Of a stretch of DNA of 64,000 nt, positions 57,019 to 64,000 are shown piece after piece (position 1 is the first letter of the stretch; each line of letters starts with the position of its first letter). The notes below the pieces were generated by a model, which worked only from the letters and a program-made list of their open reading frames with translations, searched no databases and was not told the DNA's origin. The position numbers and the translations under genes were made by a program. This DNA comes from Metallumcola ferriviriculae. GTDB taxonomy: Bacteria > Bacillota > JADQBR01. The stretch is taken from positions 720,501-784,500 of the forward strand of contig NZ_CP121694.1 of the NCBI RefSeq assembly GCF_035573695.1, written 5' to 3'.

Positions 57019-58555
57019 TGAGAGAAAAGCACAGCATGCCGTCAACTTTATCAACTGCTTAAAACATACAAAAGGCCAATGGCGAGGCGTGCCTTTCGAC
57101 CTTCTGCCTTGGCAGGATAAAATCATCCGGGATGTGTTTGGTACGGTGAAGGAAAACGGCTACCGGCAATATAACACCGCCTATATTGAAATTCCCAAGA
57201 AGAATGGTAAAAGTGAGATGGCAGCTGCGGTTGCATTACTCATGACCTCTGGTGATGGTGAGTGGGGTGCTGAAGTATATGGTTGTGCTTCGGATAGACA
57301 ACAGGCCTCCATTGTATTTGACGTTGCTGTTGATATGGTGGATCAGTCCCCCGCCCTTAAGAAGAGATTTAAACCGGTGATGTCTGTGAAGCGTCTGGTC
57401 TATAAACCGACAAATAGCTATTATCAGGTGTTGTCTGCAGAAGCGTTCACCAAACATGGACTTAACGTTCACGCGGTTGTCTTCGATGAATTACACGCGC
57501 AACCGAACCGGGACCTATATGATGTGATGACAAAAGGCTCTGGCGATGCAAGACTTCAACCTTTGTTTTTCCTAATAACCACAGCAGGAACAGATAGGCA
57601 CTCCATCTGTTATGAGGTGCATCAAAAGGCAGTGGATGTCCTGGAAGGAAGAAAAATTGACCCCACTTTTTACCCAGTGATTTTTGGGATTGACTATGAG
57701 GCTGACTGGTCCGATGAGAAAAACTGGTATAAAGCTAATCCATCTCTAGGCCATACCATTGATATAGAAAAAGTTAGAAATGCTTATCTTAGCGCAAAAG
57801 AAAATCCTGCGGAAGAAAATCTTTTCAGACAGCTGAGGCTTAATCAGTGGGTGAAGCAATCAACCCGCTGGATGCAAATGGAGAAATGGGATGCCTGTAA
57901 TGAAAGAGCTGATATCGACAAGCTTCAAGGCAGAGAATGTTATGGCGGCCTTGACCTTTCCAGCACCACAGATATTACGGCGTTTGTGCTGGTTTTTCCA
58001 CCAAGGACAGAAGAAGAGAAATTCATTGTGCTTCCTTACTTCTGGATGCCGGATGACAACCTGAAAGTAAGAGTCAGGCGGGATCATGTGCCCTATGATA
58101 TTTGGGAGAAGCAGGGCTACATCAAAACCACTGAAGGAAATGTCGTCCATTACGGCTTTATTGAGGCTTTCATTGAAGACTTGGGGACAAAGTATAACAT
58201 TAAGGAAATTGCTTTTGATAGATGGGGTGCTGTGCAGATGGTGCAGAACCTTGAAGGGATGGGTTTTTGTGTGGTTCCCTTTGGACAAGGTTATAAGGAT
58301 ATGTCGCCACCTTCGAAAGAACTGATGAAACTGACCCTTGAAAGGAAAATTGCTCATGGGGGTAACCCGGTTCTAAGATGGATGATGGACAATATCTTTG
58401 TAAAAACCGACCCGGCTGGTAATATAAAGCCTGACAAAGAAAAAAGCACCGAGCGTATTGACGGTGCTGTAGCTCTTATTATGGCCTTGGATAGGGCTAT
58501 AAGGAATGAAAATAGAGAAAGTGTTTATGATGGGAGAGGGATTTTGGTGCTATAA
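57011..58555 (+). CDS. terL: Phage terminase large subunit
   Basis: The packaging motor and nuclease. The 514-residue protein has a degenerate Walker A (EIPKKNGKSEMAAAVAL), Walker B with catalytic Glu (AVVFDELHAQPNRDL), LFFLITTAGTDRHS as the coupling motif and the C-terminal RNase H-like nuclease (YGGLDLSSTTDITAFVLVF, IAFDRWGAVQMVQ, RIDGAVALIMALD). Start is not certain: GTG 57011 or GTG 57002, both inside the end of terS. It defines an HK97-like, probably cos-type, packaging module. Confidence 0.93.
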   Translation: MHDERKAQHAVNFINCLKHTKGQWRGVPFDLLPWQDKIIRDVFGTVKENGYRQYNTAYIEIPKKNGKSEMAAAVALLMTSGDGEWGAEVYGCASDRQQASIVFDVAVDMVDQSPALKKRFKPVMSVKRLVYKPTNSYYQVLSAEAFTKHGLNVHAVVFDELHAQPNRDLYDVMTKGSGDARLQPLFFLITTAGTDRHSICYEVHQKAVDVLEGRKIDPTFYPVIFGIDYEADWSDEKNWYKANPSLGHTIDIEKVRNAYLSAKENPAEENLFRQLRLNQWVKQSTRWMQMEKWDACNERADIDKLQGRECYGGLDLSSTTDITAFVLVFPPRTEEEKFIVLPYFWMPDDNLKVRVRRDHVPYDIWEKQGYIKTTEGNVVHYGFIEAFIEDLGTKYNIKEIAFDRWGAVQMVQNLEGMGFCVVPFGQGYKDMSPPSKELMKLTLERKIAHGGNPVLRWMMDNIFVKTDPAGNIKPDKEKSTERIDGAVALIMALDRAIRNENRESVYDGRGILVL

Positions 58556-58556
58556 A

Positions 58557-58964
58557 CTAAATCTGTTCAATCCTTCTGACTACTCTCATGGTAGCCGGTC
58601 CTGTTTTAGCATAGGTCATGGCTGAAGTGACAAACCTTGCGTTATAACTTTTAGGAATGTCTTTCTGAGATTTCGTTAAATAACCGAAGGGTTCAAGGAC
58701 AATACGTACCATCGTTCCGAGTGCCTGCTTAGTAAAATTATCCCTTAAGTCAAAGGTGGGAAATGCTTGGCTTAAGTAATAATCTTCAACTTGTTCCAGG
58801 CAAGCGCATAATGCAGGCTTTCCTGCTTCACTAGCATCAATCATTACAATAATGTTTTGATCATCAGAAAGGATCTCATTAAAGATATGGATTGCTTCTG
58901 CATTGCCTTTAAATTTCTTGTAGTTGGGAGCTTTCCTAATGAAGTCGTTAAAAGTTGCTTTCAT
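58557..58964 (-). CDS. Unknown leftward 135-residue protein
   Basis: Not recognised. It is a soluble mixed protein (FNDFIRKAPNYKKFKGNAE, NIIVMIDASEAGKPALCACL) with an AGGAGG just before its ATG on the - strand. It ends one base after the large terminase stop, tail to tail. Running opposite to the late genes, it is likely cargo with its own promoter in the AT-rich 58965-59188 stretch. Confidence 0.65.
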   Translation of the reverse strand: MKATFNDFIRKAPNYKKFKGNAEAIHIFNEILSDDQNIIVMIDASEAGKPALCACLEQVEDYYLSQAFPTFDLRDNFTKQALGTMVRIVLEPFGYLTKSQKDIPKSYNARFVTSAMTYAKTGPATMRVVRRIEQI

Positions 58965-59188
58965 AAATAAAACCTCCTCATATTATAAGTAGTTTCAGTT
59001 ATCTGAAACACCATAACTAAAATACCATATTATTGGAAAAAGCACAATAGAATTTACAAAAAAAATAAAACTTTCTCTACGATAGAAACAGGGCCGTAAG
59101 ATTTTTCGATAATTGACGTATGTAAACTATCAAATTGCTAAACCGGGTTACCAAATATTGTGATATAATCCCCTCTAGGGGTGATGAT

Positions 59189-59491
59189 ATGAGAAATGAT
59201 GCGTTTTCTGATTGGCTAGTGTATGTGGATGGTAGGGATAAAAGACAAACCAGCGATAATTTATCAAGAGTGAGACGTGTGGAAGAAGCGCTTACAGAGC
59301 ATTTAAAGCGAACGATAAATCTAGATGACGAGTACAACAAGGACCGATGTAACCTAATACTTGAGACAATATCCTTCGAGTGTTCAGAGAAAATAGTAGA
59401 AACTGTCAATCTTCCCAAGGACAAAAATGGGTTATCAAGTTTAAGGACAGCAGTAAATAAATATGTTAAATTTTGTGACACGAAAAAGTAA
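59189..59491 (+). CDS. Small unknown phage cargo protein
   Basis: A 100-residue protein (RNDAFSDWLVYVDGRDKRQT, NLSRVRRVEEAL, SSLRTAVNKYVKFC). ATG 59189 follows TAGGGGTGAT, and an extended -10 TGTGATATAAT (59161-59169) lies 20 bases upstream; no clear -35 was found. It has a strong terminator and is therefore independently expressed. The N-terminus recalls short proteins found beside restriction nucleases, but I cannot assign it. Confidence 0.6.
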   Translation: MRNDAFSDWLVYVDGRDKRQTSDNLSRVRRVEEALTEHLKRTINLDDEYNKDRCNLILETISFECSEKIVETVNLPKDKNGLSSLRTAVNKYVKFCDTKK

Positions 59492-59496
59492 GATTA

Positions 59497-59523
59497 CCGC
59501 TCTTATGGAAGGGCGGTTTTTTT
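59497..59523 (+). terminator. Terminator after the small cargo gene
   Basis: CCGCTCTT (59497-59504), loop ATGG, AAGGGCGG (59509-59516), then seven T. Confidence 0.9.
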
Positions 59524-59656
59524 CATAAGTTTCGGAATACGACCCTAAATGCTAGAATTTGATAAATTCTGACACCGATAACGCCAAGGGGCTTCCTTTT
59601 CAAAATGCTTTATGAGATAATTACTTTGGCTTTGGCATATTTAACCAGGAAATATC

Positions 59657-59672
59657 GGTATCAATTGATACC
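59657..59672. promoter_or_regulatory. 16-bp perfect palindrome upstream of the toxin-antitoxin pair
   Basis: GGTATCAATTGATACC, followed by seven A and then TTGACA (59680). It lies 35 bases before the toxin start and is the natural candidate operator for the helix-turn-helix antitoxin. Confidence 0.6.
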
Positions 59673-59707
59673 AAAAAAATTGACAAAGGAATTTTGGGAG
59701 TGTTATA

Positions 59708-60172
59708 ATGAAGAAAAGCGAAGCACATGAAGAAAAAAGAATAGAAAGAAAAGCGGACATCTCAACGTATATAGATCGATTACAATATGCAATAAACAGC
59801 GGTAATGCTAAGGTTCAGTTTCAAAAAGATCGTAAGGTAGATGAACGCAGGGATAAAAAATACACAAACCGGTATACTATGCTAACCCTATTTCCAGATG
59901 AAGATGAAGTAGAAGTTATGAAAAGAGAGCTAGAACAGCTAACTGTAGAGGACTATATTGAAACAGTTAAAGATAAAAGATATCCAAAGCGATCAGAAAT
60001 GACAGTATTCGGCAAAAAATATTCTGATGAAGATGTCTATATAAAAATTAGAGTAGAAATTCTAGATGCGATTGCTGCTGGCGGCGATAACCATATCTTT
60101 GTTATGTCGTTCCATTTTGCTGAAGAGAAGTTTGTGGATGATGATTTTCCTTATAGGAAAAAACAGGGGTGA
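59708..60172 (+). CDS. Probable MqsR-like toxin
   Basis: A 154-residue protein. The second half (LEQLTVEDYIETVKDKRYPK, EMTVFGKKYSDEDVYIKIRV, NHIFVMSFHFAEEKF) resembles MqsR/RelE-fold mRNA interferases, where a strand of the D-VYIK-I type is followed by a short SF strand. The N-terminal helix is Lys/Glu-rich. It is directly followed by an antitoxin with MqsA-like and Panacea domains, which is the strongest support. GGGAG lies 7 bases before ATG 59708. Toxicity is inferred from context. Confidence 0.6.
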   Translation: MKKSEAHEEKRIERKADISTYIDRLQYAINSGNAKVQFQKDRKVDERRDKKYTNRYTMLTLFPDEDEVEVMKRELEQLTVEDYIETVKDKRYPKRSEMTVFGKKYSDEDVYIKIRVEILDAIAAGGDNHIFVMSFHFAEEKFVDDDFPYRKKQG

Positions 60173-60178
60173 ATGAAA

Positions 60179-61192
60179 ATGGAAACTTTAAGAAGCGAGC
60201 ACAAACTCTGTTTGAGTTGTATGGAAGAACATGATGTAAGTATTGTTGAAATTGAGGAGAAAGAGATTTTTAAGGGCGGCGAGGTAGAAATCACATCCAT
60301 CTATGAATATTGCTCTAACACGGATGAATTGTTGGAAACAGAGGATATGATTAGAGCAAATAACCTTGCTGTAAAAGATGCTTATAGAAAGAAAATGGGT
60401 TTATTAACCTCCAGTGAGATCAAGAATTTAAGAGAAAAGTACGGAATTAGCCAAAAAGACTTTTCTGAAATCCTTGATTGGGGAGGAGCCACAATAACAC
60501 GATATGAAAACCATCAAGTACAGGATAGAGCTCATGATGATGTTTTAAGAAAAATTGACTCGGACCCCAAATGGTTACTGGATATGCTTAAAAGAGCAAA
60601 AGATAGATTATCAGAAAAAGCTTTTGCTAAATATTTTCATGAGGCTAATGAAGAATACAATAAAAGAAAGAACCAATATCTTATAGACGCAATCTATGCA
60701 ATTTATGCCGACTTTGAAGAAGAAACTGTGCCTGGCTCTATGGAACTAAGGCTTGATAAAGTTGTTGAAGTCATTAATTATCTTGCCCAAAGAGTTAGTA
60801 ATCTTCACAAGGTGAAACTTATGAAGATGTTGTGGTACTCAGACATATTAAACTTTAAAAGGCATGGAAACGCAATAACAGGTCTTGCGTATAGTGCATT
60901 ACCTATGGGCGCTGTACCAGAGGGGCATGACCAAATTGTAAAGTTAGAAGGAGTCAGTTTTGATATCGTTTTATATGACGAAATTGCCTATAAATTTAAG
61001 CCGACTCCAGGTTTTGAAATTAAGAACCTTTCAGATGATGAGATTGCTTCAATTGATAAGATTATTAATGAATTCGGGGAACTTACCACTCCACAAATTG
61101 TAAAAAAGATGCACGACGAAGAGGCGTACAAAAACACACCAAAGAATTGCGTAATTCATTATTCGTTCGCAGGGAGTCTTTCAATTGAGTAA
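60179..61192 (+). CDS. Panacea-domain (DUF4065) antitoxin with zinc finger and HTH
   Basis: A 337-residue antitoxin-like protein in three parts. First a zinc-finger-like start (LCLSCMEEH, later YEYCSNTDELL) as in MqsA/YgiT; the last cysteine of the pair is missing. Then a Cro/C1 helix-turn-helix (LREKYGISQKDFSEILDWGG and TITRYENHQVQD). Last is the Panacea/SocA-like domain (KVVEVINYLAQRV, LHKVKLMKMLWYSDILNFKR, GLAYSALPMGAVPEGHD). ATG 60179 gives better spacing to AGGGGTG than ATG 60173. Panacea domains are known to neutralise very different toxins. The gene abuts the toxin gene. Confidence 0.82.
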   Translation: METLRSEHKLCLSCMEEHDVSIVEIEEKEIFKGGEVEITSIYEYCSNTDELLETEDMIRANNLAVKDAYRKKMGLLTSSEIKNLREKYGISQKDFSEILDWGGATITRYENHQVQDRAHDDVLRKIDSDPKWLLDMLKRAKDRLSEKAFAKYFHEANEEYNKRKNQYLIDAIYAIYADFEEETVPGSMELRLDKVVEVINYLAQRVSNLHKVKLMKMLWYSDILNFKRHGNAITGLAYSALPMGAVPEGHDQIVKLEGVSFDIVLYDEIAYKFKPTPGFEIKNLSDDEIASIDKIINEFGELTTPQIVKKMHDEEAYKNTPKNCVIHYSFAGSLSIE

Positions 61193-61299
61193 CAAATTAA
61201 TTCAAGGACGGTTAAAGTAAGTTAGACTATCCAACCGCATGTTATTTAGCATCTCAATATGAGGTGCTATTTTCATGCCCATTTTTAGGAGGAAAGTGT

Positions 61300-62529
61300 A
61301 TGAAGATACCCTTTTTGTCAACGTTATTCCAGTCAAGAGCCAGCCCGAAAAACAGCTTATGGCCAAGCACCTATAGCTTCTTCTTTGGCAGCGCCACAAG
61401 CGGAAAAGCAGTAAATGAAAGAACTGCCATGCAGACCACTGCAGTATATGCCTGTGTTCGGATACTGGCAGAAACCATAGCAAGCCTGCCGCTTCATATA
61501 TATAAACACACCGATAGCGGCAAGGAAAAAGCGGTGGGTCACAACCTATATTACAAGCTCCACGATGAGCCAAACCCAGAGATGACTTCATTTGTGTTCA
61601 GAGAAACACTGATGAGTCATCTTTTATTATGGGGAAATGCCTATGCACAGATTATCAGAGATGGCAGAGGAAATATCTTAAGCCTCTTTCCCCTGCTCCC
61701 TGACAAAATGACGGTGAACCGCACTTCTAAAGGCGAGCTTTACTATCAATACCAAACAGAAACCGGCACAGCAATCCTTAGAAGCGAAGAAGTCCTTCAT
61801 ATACCGGGGCTTGGCTTTGACGGTCTGGTGGGATACTCCCCTATCGCTATGGCTAAAAACGCTATCGGGATGGCCATTGCCACAGAGGAATATGGAGCTA
61901 AGTTCTTCGCTAACGGGGCCAGCCCCGGCGGAGTTTTAGAACATCCCGGGGTGGTGAAAGACCCGGCAAAAATCAGAGAAAGTTGGAACACAGTTTATCA
62001 GGGAAGTGCTAATGCGCACCGCATTGCAGTCCTAGAAGAAGGGATGAAATTTCAAAGCATTGGCATTCCGCCTGAGCAAGCGCAGTTTTTGGAGACGAGG
62101 AAATTTCAGACGGAGGAAATCTGCAGAATCTTTAGAGTTCCTCCCCATCTTGTGGCTAGCCTTGACAAGGCGACTTTCAGCAACATCGAACATCAGTCTA
62201 TTAGCTTTGTAGTGCATACCATAAGACCTTGGTTGGTAAGGATCGAGCAATCCATAAATAAAGCACTGTTTAGCAAAGCGGAAAAAGGTAAATATTTTGC
62301 TGCCTTTTTAGTGGAGGGCCTTTTAAGAGGAGACTACACTTCCAGGATGCAAGGCTATGCTGTGGGAATACAAAACGGTTTCTTAAGCCCAAATGACGTA
62401 AGAGCTTTGGAGAATATGAATGCAATTGAGCACGGAGATGTTTATGCCATGAATGGAAATATGCTTAAGCTTGAAGATGTTGGTGCATACGCAAATAAGA
62501 ATACCGGAGGATTGGAGGGAGATAAGTGA
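61300..62529 (+). CDS. Phage portal protein (HK97 family)
   Basis: A 409-residue portal protein: AVNERTAMQTTAVYACVRI-type start (NERTAMQTTAVYACVRILAE), PNPEMTSFVFRETLMSHLLL, GNAYAQIIRD, IPGLGFDGLVGYSPIAMAK and FRVPPHLVASL. It forms the ring through which DNA enters the head. ATG 61300 follows AGGAGG by 7 bases. It overlaps the protease gene by 4 bases. Its separation from terL by the cargo genes at 58.6-61.2 kb is unusual, since the two are normally adjacent. Confidence 0.93.
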   Translation: MKIPFLSTLFQSRASPKNSLWPSTYSFFFGSATSGKAVNERTAMQTTAVYACVRILAETIASLPLHIYKHTDSGKEKAVGHNLYYKLHDEPNPEMTSFVFRETLMSHLLLWGNAYAQIIRDGRGNILSLFPLLPDKMTVNRTSKGELYYQYQTETGTAILRSEEVLHIPGLGFDGLVGYSPIAMAKNAIGMAIATEEYGAKFFANGASPGGVLEHPGVVKDPAKIRESWNTVYQGSANAHRIAVLEEGMKFQSIGIPPEQAQFLETRKFQTEEICRIFRVPPHLVASLDKATFSNIEHQSISFVVHTIRPWLVRIEQSINKALFSKAEKGKYFAAFLVEGLLRGDYTSRMQGYAVGIQNGFLSPNDVRALENMNAIEHGDVYAMNGNMLKLEDVGAYANKNTGGLEGDK

Positions 62530-63236
62530 ATAAAAAATTTTGGAATTGGGTCAAGGATGAGGACGGAAGAACCCTTTATCTTGACGGAGTCATTGCTGAA
62601 GAGACCTGGTTTGGCGATGAGGTAACACCTAAACAGTTTAAAGCAGAACTATTAGATGGTACCGGTGATATTACCATCTGGATTAATTCACCTGGGGGTG
62701 ACGTCTTCGCAGCAAGTCAAATATACAACATGCTGATGGAATATAAGGGTGAGGTTACAGTGAAGATTGACGGGATTGCAGCTAGTGCCGCGTCGGTTAT
62801 TGCTATGGCTGGCGGTGAGGTGCTGATGTCCCCTGTTTCCATGATGATGATCCATAACCCCATGACCATCGCCTTTGGAGATGCAGGGGAAATGGAAAAG
62901 GCCAAGGGTATGCTCAGTGAGGTGAAGGAAAGCATCGTCAACGCTTATGAACTGAAGACCGGTCTTTCAAGGGCAAAGCTTTCACACCTAATGGATGCTG
63001 AAAGCTGGTTTAATTCGAAAAAGGCAGTGGAGCTTGGCTTTTGTGACGGCGTCATGTTCGCAAAAGAAAATGATCAAGCATCACCAGAGGAAGGAATGAT
63101 TTACAGCCAAATGGCAGTCGTCAATTCATTCTTAAATAAACTGCCGCAAAAGACAAAGAAAACTGGAACAGATATCACACAACTTGATAAGAGGCTTGGC
63201 CTCTTAAAACCTAAAGGGGGAAACCATAATGAGTAA
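62526..63236 (+). CDS. ClpP-like head maturation protease
   Basis: A 236-residue S14-type protease: DITIWINSPGGDVFAASQIY, IDGIAASAASVIAMAG with the nucleophile serine, and MSPVSMMMIHNPMTIAFG with the catalytic His; the acid is in the LSHLMDAESWF region. It trims capsid and scaffold during head maturation. Start is GTG 62526, inside the portal stop; it overlaps the capsid gene by 8 bases. Confidence 0.93.
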   Translation: MNKKFWNWVKDEDGRTLYLDGVIAEETWFGDEVTPKQFKAELLDGTGDITIWINSPGGDVFAASQIYNMLMEYKGEVTVKIDGIAASAASVIAMAGGEVLMSPVSMMMIHNPMTIAFGDAGEMEKAKGMLSEVKESIVNAYELKTGLSRAKLSHLMDAESWFNSKKAVELGFCDGVMFAKENDQASPEEGMIYSQMAVVNSFLNKLPQKTKKTGTDITQLDKRLGLLKPKGGNHNE

Positions 63237-64000
63237 AATTTTAGAGCTGCGTGAAAAAAGAGCAAAGGTTTGGGAGCAGGCTAAAGCCTTTCTCGATTCC
63301 AAAAGAGGAGAAGATGGTTTAATCTCTGCAGAAGACACGGCCAATTATGAAAAGATGGAAGCAGAAGTGGTAAGTCTCGGTAAGGATATTGACAGATTAG
63401 AAAGACAGCAGGCCCTTGATTTAGAGCTTGCAAAGCCAGTTAATCGCCCGATCACTTCAAAACCCGGTGGAACAGATGAACATAAAACCGGGCGAGCAAC
63501 CGATGAATACAAAGAAGCTTTCTGGAGAGCCCTAAGAAACAAGAATAGCTTTGATGTGCAAAACGCCCTGCAGATTGGAACTGATTCTGAAGGAGGCTAT
63601 CTGGTTCCAGATGAGTTTGAAAGAACCCTGATCCAAGCTCTTGAAGAAGAGAACATTTTTAGATCCCTAGCCAAGATCATCACCACATCTTCCGGGGATA
63701 GAAAAATTCCGGTTGTCGCTTCTAAAGGGACAGCATCCTGGGTGGATGAAGAAGGACCAATTCCAGAATCAGACGATGCATTCACCCAAGTATCCATAGG
63801 CGCTTACAAACTTGCCACTATGATTAAGGTGTCAGAAGAACTCCTTAATGATAGTGTTTTTAATTTACAGGCATATATTGCCAAGGAGTTTGCCCGCCGT
63901 ATTGGCGCTAAGGAAGAAGAAGCCTTCTTTATTGGCGATGGAACTGGAAAGCCGACCGGTATTTTCAATGCTACCGGCGGTGCAGAACTTGGCGTGACTG
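63229..64000 (+). CDS. Major capsid protein, HK97 fold (5' part)
   Basis: The gene runs off the window end after 257 codons. It begins MSKILELREKRAKVWEQAKA, a coiled-coil scaffold-like delta domain, followed by RATDEYKEAFWRALRN and the capsid fold start (TDSEGGYLVPDEFERTLI, SASWVDEEG-like TASWVDEEGPIPES, EEAFFIGDGTGKPTGIF). The delta domain is normally removed by the upstream protease. AGGGGG lies 8 bases before ATG 63229. Confidence 0.93.
   Translation, partial: MSKILELREKRAKVWEQAKAFLDSKRGEDGLISAEDTANYEKMEAEVVSLGKDIDRLERQQALDLELAKPVNRPITSKPGGTDEHKTGRATDEYKEAFWRALRNKNSFDVQNALQIGTDSEGGYLVPDEFERTLIQALEEENIFRSLAKIITTSSGDRKIPVVASKGTASWVDEEGPIPESDDAFTQVSIGAYKLATMIKVSEELLNDSVFNLQAYIAKEFARRIGAKEEEAFFIGDGTGKPTGIFNATGGAELGVT

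Larger units (their letters stand above)
30238..64000. mobile_element. Prophage (left part), inserted at the ssrA 3' end
   Basis: From the end of ssrA onward the content changes from conserved housekeeping genes to a defence operon and then phage modules in standard order: early regulators, replication, late regulator, HNH, terminases, portal, protease, capsid. The first 10 kb are visibly more AT-rich than the chromosome before. ssrA is intact, so the phage attachment core must restore its 3' end. No integrase, excisionase or lysis gene is seen in the window; these and the right attachment site should lie beyond base 64000. It is also possible that the DUF2971 gene and the defence operon belong to an older insertion beside the prophage. 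Confidence 0.85.

Overview
The window reads as Gram-positive, low-to-moderate-GC Clostridia, probably Peptococcaceae-like. The grounds are gene content and order: uvrBAC, the rapZ-yvcK-whiA trio, a gap-pgk-tpiA-gpmI-eno glycolytic run, and the Firmicutes block secG-esterase-rnr-smpB-ssrA. A K+-type membrane pyrophosphatase and a sigma-54 gene also fit. Strong AGGAGG ribosome binding sites and frequent TTG/GTG starts agree. The exact genus cannot be read from the sequence alone.

1-29.8 kb is conserved chromosome, all on the + strand. It opens with the end of a CtpA/B-type protease and a PDZ membrane protein. Next come the excision-repair genes uvrB, uvrA and uvrC, a HAD phosphatase, a PHP phosphoesterase, and rapZ-yvcK-whiA. 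An acyltransferase, a DUF1405 membrane protein and rpoN follow. Lower glycolysis runs from 16.5 to 22.6 kb, then secG, hppA, three small hydrolases, rnr and smpB. At 29.9-30.2 kb is ssrA (tmRNA), with a readable tag GEDNFALAA.

30.2 kb to the end is accessory DNA, most simply a prophage inserted at the 3' end of ssrA. No integrase gene lies in the window, so the integrase and the right end are beyond it. Next to ssrA sit a DUF2971-type protein and a leftward six-gene operon (40.0 to 31.8 kb). The operon encodes a small HTH regulator, an HNH-like protein, a small middle component, a DUF2326-type ABC ATPase, and a type III restriction-modification Mod and Res pair. The first four look like an ABC-three-component (ABC-3C) conflict system. 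Its tight linkage to a type III R-M system is the most interesting feature of the window. It occupies the place where a phage lysogeny module normally lies, and it diverges from the early phage genes across a region full of TTAGC repeats.

40.2-51.3 kb is the phage early and replication module. It holds a sigma-like protein, a RecB/Cas4-like nuclease (DUF2800), a DUF2815 protein, a family A DNA polymerase, an antirepressor, a DUF4406 protein and a VapE-type primase-helicase. A GGAAC/GTTCC-rich origin candidate, a VRR-NUC nuclease, an SNF2-like helicase and a DUF1492 late regulator complete it. 51.4-64 kb is the packaging and head module: HNH endonuclease, probable cos region, P27-type small terminase, large terminase, portal, ClpP-like protease and HK97-type capsid (cut by the window end). 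It is interrupted by cargo, namely a ParB-methyltransferase, two small genes with duplicated RNA leaders, and a probable MqsR-like/Panacea toxin-antitoxin pair.
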